Shown here piece after piece: positions 1-5,140 of a stretch of DNA of 5,140 nt. The notes below the pieces were generated by a model. That model searched no databases. It was not told the DNA's origin and was given only the letters and a program-made list of their open reading frames with translations. Position 1 is the stretch's first letter. Each line of letters begins with the position of its first letter. The stretch is taken from assembly GCA_021788955.1 (NCBI GenBank), contig JAJYKC010000257.1, forward strand, positions 1-5,140, read 5' to 3'. The translations under genes were made by a program, and so were the position numbers. The stretch comes from Acidobacteriota bacterium. Its GTDB lineage: Bacteria > Acidobacteriota > Terriglobia > Bryobacterales > Bryobacteraceae.

Positions 1-1
1 C

Positions 2-727
2 CCCGCCCCCGCCGCGCAGGGGCAACTGTGGCGCAGGCACGCCGCGCTGCATCACGGCATGATGGCGCTGATGGATGAAGAGATCGGCCGCATCATCCGG
101 GTCCTCAAGGAGTATAACCTCTACGACGATACTCTGATCCTCTTCACCGAAGATCACGGCGATTATCTGGGCAACCACGGTTTCAAGGGCAAAGGTTTTC
201 CGGCGTTCGAAGAGGTTTACAACATCCCGTTAGTGGTTAAGAATCCGGGCAGCCGGAACGCGGCCCGGCGTAGCCAGGCGCTCGTCGGCTCACTCGATAT
301 CGCGCCCACCCTCCTGGATGCCGCCGGCGCAGCGATCCCGGCCGAAATGCAGGGAGTCAGCCAGCGGACCGTCTTCGAGGGCGCCAAGACACGCATCCGC
401 GACTCTTTCCTCATCGAGAACCGCGCCGTCGAGAAAGGCTTTTATCAAAAGATGCTGGTCACAGAACGCCATAAGCTGGTTGCCTACATGGACCAACAGT
501 ACGGCGAGCTCTACGACCTCAAGAACGATCCGCACCAGTACGAGAACCTCTGGGGATCTCCCGGACACCGCGCGTTGCAGCAATCGCTGCTCGCGCGGTT
601 GTGCGCCGCAGCCGGCGACTGCGGTCCAACGGATCCGGGAAAAGCCGGGATCCCGGAATTGCTGGCACTGATGACGCGCCAGATGCACAAAGAGGAGCCG
701 GTGTTGCCGCGGACGAGCTACTCCTGA
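2..727 (+). CDS. Type I sulfatase, C-terminal part (5' end outside window)
   Basis: This frame is open from the left edge to TGA at 725-727, giving 241 visible residues; the first in-frame ATG (59) is internal, because clear family sequence precedes it (HGMMALMDEEIGRI, matching the usual Y-x-M-V-x-x-I-D-D-x-I-G-R-I helix). Sulfatases of this alkaline-phosphatase-like superfamily hydrolyse sulfate esters using a Cys- or Ser-derived formylglycine. Visible hallmarks are DTLILFTEDHGDYLGNHG at fragment residues 43-60, where D51 and H52 fit the calcium ligands, and K64 in the KGKG that follows, which fits the lysine that binds the sulfate. Then come IPLVVKNPG, SLDIAPTLLDAAG and the C-terminal subdomain signature ELYDLKNDP (residues 169-177). 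Full proteins are usually about 450-550 residues, so the N-terminal half with the C/S-x-P-x-R modification motif, and any signal peptide, lies outside the window. Subfamily and substrate (glycan, choline or aryl sulfate) cannot be decided. The gene ends 7 bases before the next one, which suggests an operon. Confidence 0.93.
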   Translation, partial: PAPAAQGQLWRRHAALHHGMMALMDEEIGRIIRVLKEYNLYDDTLILFTEDHGDYLGNHGFKGKGFPAFEEVYNIPLVVKNPGSRNAARRSQALVGSLDIAPTLLDAAGAAIPAEMQGVSQRTVFEGAKTRIRDSFLIENRAVEKGFYQKMLVTERHKLVAYMDQQYGELYDLKNDPHQYENLWGSPGHRALQQSLLARLCAAAGDCGPTDPGKAGIPELLALMTRQMHKEEPVLPRTSYS

Positions 728-734
728 GCAGCCT

Positions 735-1652
735 ATGACAGCGCATCCCATTCTGTCGCTGGCGCTGGCCGGCATGGTCCTCACCGGAACCCGCGCCGCC
801 GATCTGCGCTTCCATCCAGCCGGGGACGGCAGCTTCCAGTTCGATACTGGCATCTTGCGCGGGAAGCTGCGAGCCGGCGGAAAATCGCTGGGGCTTACAG
901 CCGTGGTGCATGTGCGGTCCGGCACGACTCTTTCCCAAGGCTCCGGCCTCATGACTCACTACCGCCTGTTCTCGGCCAACCATCGCTATGGCCAGGAGGG
1001 GGCTTTTAGTTTGCCGAGCGACGCGAGCCTCCGCGACGACGGCGCCGTGGATGTGCACTGGCCTGCCGCCGCCGATCGGCCGTTTGAACTCTGGGCGCAG
1101 TACCGCTGGACCGCTCCGGCAACGCTCGACGTCGTGACTACGGTAAAAGCCGTCTCCGAGATCGCGGGTTTCGAATCATTTCTGGCATCCTATTTCGCGG
1201 GGCCGTTGACCAGTTCGTTGGTCTGGGTGAAGCACTCCGGCGCTTTCATGGCGGCCGAACAATCGGCGGGCGCCTGGCAGATCTTCCCGCGCGACAAAGG
1301 CGCCGCGGGCCTGATCCTGGACGGCCGGTGGACGTACCCGCTCTACCCGGTCGAGTGGGCGATGCGGCCCGAGTTGGAGCAGCCCTTAGCCATCCGGCGC
1401 GATGGTGCGTTCGGCCTGGCGGCACTCCTTATGGCGCCCGCGAGCGATTGCTTTGCCGTCTCAACGCCCTATCAGACCGAGGCCCAGCACCGCTCGCTCT
1501 ATCTCTCATTGTTCGGCCGCAAGCTCAAGGCCGGGCAGACAGCGCGGGCGCGCGCGCGCCTCCAGATCGTGGATGCGCTGACCGACGCCGAGGCTCTCGA
1601 TCTCTACCGGGTTTATATGCAATTTCTGCGAGAGGGTACTGATGGGCGTTAA
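735..1652 (+). CDS. Secreted protein of unknown function, 305 aa
   Basis: I do not recognise this gene's family with certainty. Residues 1-21 look like a signal peptide: a hydrophobic stretch (ILSLALAGMVLTG) followed by TRA-AD, a plausible signal peptidase I site after A21. The n-region has no Lys or Arg. No further membrane segment is visible. The mature part has many short alternating hydrophobic and aromatic stretches, as in a beta-sandwich protein. Landmarks that look conserved are YRLFSANHRYG (76-86), DDGAVDVHWP (101-110), FELWAQYRW, FESFLASYF, PVEWAMRPELEQPLA and MAPASDCFAVSTPY (233-246). The layout resembles sugar-binding or mutarotase-like sandwiches, but that is a guess. ATG 735 is chosen because it gives a complete signal peptide and lies 7 bases after the sulfatase stop. 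No strong ribosome-binding site precedes it, so translation may be coupled to the sulfatase. The neighbours suggest a periplasmic or secreted helper in use of a sulfated substrate. Confidence 0.85.
   Translation: MTAHPILSLALAGMVLTGTRAADLRFHPAGDGSFQFDTGILRGKLRAGGKSLGLTAVVHVRSGTTLSQGSGLMTHYRLFSANHRYGQEGAFSLPSDASLRDDGAVDVHWPAAADRPFELWAQYRWTAPATLDVVTTVKAVSEIAGFESFLASYFAGPLTSSLVWVKHSGAFMAAEQSAGAWQIFPRDKGAAGLILDGRWTYPLYPVEWAMRPELEQPLAIRRDGAFGLAALLMAPASDCFAVSTPYQTEAQHRSLYLSLFGRKLKAGQTARARARLQIVDALTDAEALDLYRVYMQFLREGTDGR
1631..1636 (+). promoter_or_regulatory. Shine-Dalgarno-like AGAGGG before alternative receptor start ATG 1642
   Basis: AGAGGG lies 5 bases before ATG 1642, inside the end of the preceding gene. 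This ATG is in frame with the receptor, with no stop codon between. Its use would overlap the previous gene by 11 bases and add 38 residues before the signal peptide. I think it is the less likely start, because that extension is hydrophilic and would bury the signal peptide. Confidence 0.3.
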
Positions 1653-1755
1653 ATCCGAGTCTCGGGCGATTAGCAACGCAACGGTCCCGTCGCGATACCT
1701 ACTTGCAGGAAATTCGGCCTGGGTCCAGTTAAGCAAAAGGGGGAGGGAGATATCA
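1653..1755 (+). other. Short intergenic gap, no clear promoter or terminator
   Basis: This 103-base gap separates the secreted protein from the receptor. It holds the ribosome-binding site near its right end and otherwise nothing I can support. There is no GC-rich hairpin followed by a T run, and no good -35/-10 pair, so read-through from the upstream genes is plausible. The whole gap is stop-free in the receptor frame, so it could be coding if ATG 1642 were the start. Confidence 0.5.
1742..1746 (+). promoter_or_regulatory. Shine-Dalgarno site for the receptor gene, deciding GTG 1756
   Basis: GGAGG, within the purine run GGGAGGGAG at 1741-1749, sits 9 bases before GTG 1756 and 15 bases before ATG 1762. 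The spacing favours GTG 1756. That start gives a normal short signal peptide beginning M-R-M-F-P. Confidence 0.65.
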
Positions 1756-4700
1756 GTGAGAATGTTTCCGTTGGGGATTACCACGAGTGTGGTCATCGCG
1801 TGTGTGCTGGTAGCGAGCCCCTCGTTCGCTCAAGAGTTCCGCGCTACGGTCCTCGGGCAAGTCTCGGACGTTTCGGGAGCGCCGGTGCCCGCAGCCGTCG
1901 TGACGGCTGTCCGGCAAAGCACTAACCAGACTTACACTACCAAGTCCAACGCCGCCGGCGTTTTCTCTCTCGAGTATGTGAATCCAGGGCAGTACAAGCT
2001 GACGGTCGGAGCAGCGGGCTTCACTGCACAGGTCTACCCAAACATTACTCTTGAAGCCGGGCAGAAGCTAAATCTGAATGTGACGCTCACCGTAGGTTCG
2101 GTCCATGAGCAAGTGACCGTTGCCGCGTCGCAGGGGTTGCTCAATACCGTTTCGGCCGCGAGCGGCGGAGTCATCGATCAAACCAAGGTCGAGACTCTGC
2201 CGTCCGACAACGGCCGCAGTGTCTGGGCTACCCTGGAGTTTACTCAGGGGGTAAGATCGACGGGATATGGCGATATCGTCAGTTATGTATTCAATCCCAG
2301 CGGAGTTGGCGGAAACATATCGTTCGGCGGATCGCCCACGGGCCAGAGTACCTATTACGTCAATGGCGCCCCAGTGAGCCCACAGGGCGTGGTGCAATTC
2401 ACCCCACAGGAAGACTCGGTCGAACAGGTGGAAGCCACCGGCAACAGCGGCGCCCAATATGGCCCCGGGGCGGGCGGCACGTTCACCTCGATCATTAAAC
2501 AGGGCACCAACCAGTTTCACGGGAGTGCCTTCGAGTATATGACGAACAAGGTGCTGAATGCGAACACGTGGTCGAATAACCTGACCGGCGTCCCCAGGGC
2601 TCCAAATACTCACAACGACTTTGGCGGCACCGTGGGCGGCCCCATTCGCAAGAACAAGACATTTTTCTTTTTCGGCTTTGAAGCGGAGCGTATCGACCAG
2701 CCACAGGTGGATACCGACAGTGTGCCGACCCCGGCCATGCAAGCGGGGAATTTCATCGGGACCGGGTACACCATCTATGATCCCTCGACGGTGACGTTCG
2801 CCCAGACAAGTGCCGCGGGCTGCAGCCTGTACAGCCGTGCCGCGTTCCCCAATGACACGATTCCTCAATCACGCATCAATCCAATCGGCGCGGCTGTCAT
2901 CGGTCTGTACCCACACCCGACTCGTCCCGGAGTGGCTCAGAACTTCACCGCTCAGAGTCCCCGCCATGCGAATTACACTCAATACATCACCCGGCTCGAT
3001 CAGGATATTTCGGATACCGACCGCCTCAACGGCGTATTTAGTTACCAGAATACGCTCCTGCCTATTACTACACACAATTCCTTCCCTGGTGTCGGGACCA
3101 TCAACGACAATCCGACGGCGAACGATGTAAATGCCTCCCTCGATTACACCCACACCTTTTCCAGTTCCTTGCTGGCGGACGTCCGGCTCTCCTTCGGGCG
3201 TAATAGCAGTTACGATGTTACGGGGTTGGCTGTTCAGCAAGACTACAGCATTCCGGGCCTGACGATGCCTCTGGTTCCGACCACACCCTACCAGAATATT
3301 GCCCCTTCTATCTCGATGGGCAATAATTACACTTCGGTAATCGGCAATACGGCGAACGGGAGTCTCAATAATTATTGGAATTTTTCTCCCGTTTTGTCCC
3401 AGGTCAAAGGCCACCACACCCTCCGATACGGCTTCCAGTACATGGACATCCAGTCGGGAGCAACGGGCATTCCCGGCAGCCCGAACGGGACGTTCGCCTT
3501 CAGCGGCGCCTGGACCCAGCAGAATCCTCTCCAAGCCGCCGTCGGCAGCGGGAACTCTCTGGCGGACCTCCTTCTCGGCTATCCGGCCTCGGGTAACGTG
3601 AACTGGTCAATCAACCCGTTTGTCGTATATCATTATTATGCCGCGTACGTTCAGGACGACTTCAAGGTTAGCCACACGCTCACGTTGAATCTCGGGGTCC
3701 GCTGGGATGTCAACACATCCCCCACGGAGCGTCACAATGGCATCAACGGAGGGTTCTGCTTCACTTGTACCAGTCCTTATGACGCGCAAATCAATCACGC
3801 GGCATTTCCGACTCTGGAGAACCCACTGATGGGCGGATTGACGTTCGCCGGCGTAAGCGCGCCGGCCAGTCCCTACAATGTCAAGCTAAACCAATGGCAG
3901 CCGCGGGTCGGGCTCGCTTGGGCCATCACACCGAAAACGGTATTGCGCGCTGGCTTCGGGATCTTCTATGGCGTCGCAAACCCCGCCACGACATCGCTCG
4001 GCTTTAATCAGAGCACGCCTTATATCGCATCTCTGGATGGCGGTGTAACTCCCACCAACTATTTCCAATCCGGCAAGCCGTATCCAACCGGAGCCATCGC
4101 GCCGGCCGGGGCAAGCGGAGGCCTCCTGACGTCCGCGGGGCAAGGAATAGGCTATAGCAGCCCCGATAACGTAATACCCTGGACGCAGCATTGGAGCGTG
4201 GGATTTCAGAGGCAGTTACCCAAGCAGATTCTTTTGGATGTGGAATACGAAGGGAGCCATACTCATCCCCTGGCCGTTAACCAGCCATGGGACGTGATCA
4301 GCAATGCGCAGCAAGCCGCGTGTTTTCAGAACAACGCCGTCTGCAATACGACGGTGCCCAATCCCTTTTATGGCGTCCTGCCTTCCAACGTGCCTGTGGG
4401 GTCTTCCAAAACTATTCCGGCGTGGGAATTGATGCGGTCGTACCCACTTTTCAACGGCATCACCCAGAACAACAATCCTGCCGGTTATAGCGCCTACAAC
4501 GCGCTGGACGTTCGCGTGGAACGCAAGCTCAGGACCCTCGATTTCGTAGCGAATTACGCATGGTCGAGCAACATGTACGCAAACGGGTACTTGAACAGCG
4601 GGAATTTCGTCGACAATAGCCTGTTTTACGGGCCTTGGAGCAACGAGCAACAACACTATTTCAACGCCGACGTAGTCTATCCGCTGCCTGTGGGACAAGG

Positions 4701-5140
4701 GGGGATGCTGTTGCGTAATGCCCACGGATTGCTCGGCGGGTTAGTCAACCACTGGCAGGTCATCTCAGCCATCCGATATTTCACCGGGTTTCCACTGACT
4801 ATTCCTTCCGCGGACCTTGTGGGTGGCTGCACCAGTTATGCCCCCCAAGGCGGGCAGACTCGCGAACATTGGTTCAACAATAACATGAGCTGCTACCAAC
4901 CACTCAACCAATGGGAGAGGCGAACCGCTCCGTTGGACGTCGGCTATCTTCGCGAACCGAGTTACTACGATTGGAATGGCTCGGTGGAAAAACAGTTCCA
5001 GTTGCCGCGCGAGGGAATGTCGCTGGAGTTTCGCGCCTCGTGCGCGAACTGCGCCAATAGTCATAGGTGGGGGCCGGCGAACACCACTCTGGCTGCCGTC
5101 CCGACGTTCACGCCGGCTATTGGATGGACCGGATTTGGCA
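1756..5140 (+). CDS. Oar-like TonB-dependent outer-membrane receptor with carboxypeptidase-regulatory domain (3' end outside window)
   Basis: One unbroken frame of 1128 codons runs from GTG 1756 past the right edge. Residues 1-25 are a signal peptide (ITTSVVIACVLVASPSFA, then Q26). Residues about 28-112 match a carboxypeptidase-regulatory-like beta domain (GQVSDVSGAPVPAAVVTA, NAAGVFSLEYVNPGQYKLTV). VHEQVTVAAS at 116-125 resembles a TonB box. The plug follows at about 135-255, with QTKVETLP, NGRS, YYVNGAPV and SGAQYGPGAGGTFTSIIKQG. The barrel starts near GGTVGGPIRKNKTFFFFGFE (290-309) and includes HTLRYGFQY, NSLADLLLGYP, YYAAYVQDDFKV, TLTLNLGVRWD, WQPRVGLAWAITPKTVLRAGFG, TQHWSVGFQRQLP and NHWQVISAIRYFTGFPLTIP. 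These are typical of acidobacterial Oar-like receptors of about 1100-1250 residues, so little appears to be missing. The family resides in the outer membrane and is thought to import or bind large substrates with energy from TonB/ExbBD. The upstream sulfatase suggests a sulfated ligand, by inference only. Oddities are CANCAN at 1096-1101 and a CxxC at 668-671. Confidence 0.95.
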   Translation, partial: MRMFPLGITTSVVIACVLVASPSFAQEFRATVLGQVSDVSGAPVPAAVVTAVRQSTNQTYTTKSNAAGVFSLEYVNPGQYKLTVGAAGFTAQVYPNITLEAGQKLNLNVTLTVGSVHEQVTVAASQGLLNTVSAASGGVIDQTKVETLPSDNGRSVWATLEFTQGVRSTGYGDIVSYVFNPSGVGGNISFGGSPTGQSTYYVNGAPVSPQGVVQFTPQEDSVEQVEATGNSGAQYGPGAGGTFTSIIKQGTNQFHGSAFEYMTNKVLNANTWSNNLTGVPRAPNTHNDFGGTVGGPIRKNKTFFFFGFEAERIDQPQVDTDSVPTPAMQAGNFIGTGYTIYDPSTVTFAQTSAAGCSLYSRAAFPNDTIPQSRINPIGAAVIGLYPHPTRPGVAQNFTAQSPRHANYTQYITRLDQDISDTDRLNGVFSYQNTLLPITTHNSFPGVGTINDNPTANDVNASLDYTHTFSSSLLADVRLSFGRNSSYDVTGLAVQQDYSIPGLTMPLVPTTPYQNIAPSISMGNNYTSVIGNTANGSLNNYWNFSPVLSQVKGHHTLRYGFQYMDIQSGATGIPGSPNGTFAFSGAWTQQNPLQAAVGSGNSLADLLLGYPASGNVNWSINPFVVYHYYAAYVQDDFKVSHTLTLNLGVRWDVNTSPTERHNGINGGFCFTCTSPYDAQINHAAFPTLENPLMGGLTFAGVSAPASPYNVKLNQWQPRVGLAWAITPKTVLRAGFGIFYGVANPATTSLGFNQSTPYIASLDGGVTPTNYFQSGKPYPTGAIAPAGASGGLLTSAGQGIGYSSPDNVIPWTQHWSVGFQRQLPKQILLDVEYEGSHTHPLAVNQPWDVISNAQQAACFQNNAVCNTTVPNPFYGVLPSNVPVGSSKTIPAWELMRSYPLFNGITQNNNPAGYSAYNALDVRVERKLRTLDFVANYAWSSNMYANGYLNSGNFVDNSLFYGPWSNEQQHYFNADVVYPLPVGQGGMLLRNAHGLLGGLVNHWQVISAIRYFTGFPLTIPSADLVGGCTSYAPQGGQTREHWFNNNMSCYQPLNQWERRTAPLDVGYLREPSYYDWNGSVEKQFQLPREGMSLEFRASCANCANSHRWGPANTTLAAVPTFTPAIGWTGFG

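Noticed and set aside
1..20. C-rich repeat-like start of the window
   Set aside because: It reads as Pro/Ala codons in the sulfatase frame and is too short to call a repeat.
290..952. 220-codon minus-strand open frame spanning the sulfatase/secreted-protein junction
   Set aside because: It is opposite two supported plus-strand genes, has an Arg/Ala-rich composition and shows no motif.
1703..1732. Possible promoter with TTGCAG and a weak AT-rich -10
   Set aside because: The -35-like hexamer is fair, but the matching -10 region (AGTTAA) is poor, so it is not better than chance.
1506..1796. Minus-strand frame of 96 codons covering the gap before the receptor
   Set aside because: It overlaps the end of one supported gene and the signal peptide of another. 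No ribosome-binding site or family feature was noticed.
2662..2672. T5-C-T5 run that could cause frameshifting
   Set aside because: The frame continues correctly through the typical KTFFFFGFE motif, so no frameshift is needed.
2068..2868. 266-codon open frame on the minus strand
   Set aside because: It lies fully opposite the plug and early barrel of the receptor, which has strong family motifs in the plus frame. The translation shows no recognisable domain and is typical of antisense shadows in GC-rich genes.
2869..3534. 221-codon minus-strand open frame directly adjacent to the previous one
   Set aside because: It shares the same shadow frame and lies opposite receptor barrel sequence. 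The apparent pair only reflects one stop codon in a continuous shadow frame.

Overview
The window reads like chromosomal DNA of a Gram-negative soil or sediment bacterium, most likely an acidobacterium of the Solibacter/Bryobacter type. This is an inference. It rests on a very large outer-membrane receptor with an N-terminal carboxypeptidase-regulatory domain (the Oar-like architecture that is heavily expanded in Acidobacteriota), a sulfatase next to it, and GC-rich codon use.

There are three genes, all on the plus strand and closely packed. Positions 2-727 hold the C-terminal half of a type I (formylglycine-type) sulfatase that is cut by the left edge. Seven bases later, 735-1652 encodes a 305-residue secreted protein that I do not recognise; it has a signal peptide and looks rich in beta strands. 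From 1756 (GTG) to the right edge runs one uninterrupted reading frame of at least 1128 codons. It encodes an Oar-like TonB-dependent receptor: signal peptide, carboxypeptidase-regulatory domain, plug, then a long barrel. By family comparison only a few tens of residues seem to be missing at its C-terminus.

The order sulfatase, small secreted protein, outer-membrane receptor suggests one transcription unit for capture and desulfation of a sulfated substrate, probably a glycan. No glycoside hydrolase, surface-binding lipoprotein or regulator is visible here, so the substrate is unknown. The only non-coding gap of any size is 1653-1755. It holds a good ribosome-binding site but no convincing promoter or terminator. 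I see no RNA gene, CRISPR array, mobile element or attachment site. The long minus-strand open frames lie opposite well-supported genes and are treated as shadows.

I found no clearly new system. The points most worth checking are the unknown protein at 735-1652, the two possible starts of the receptor, and an unusual Cys-Ala-Asn-Cys-Ala-Asn sequence where related receptors normally carry a Phe-Asn-rich strand.
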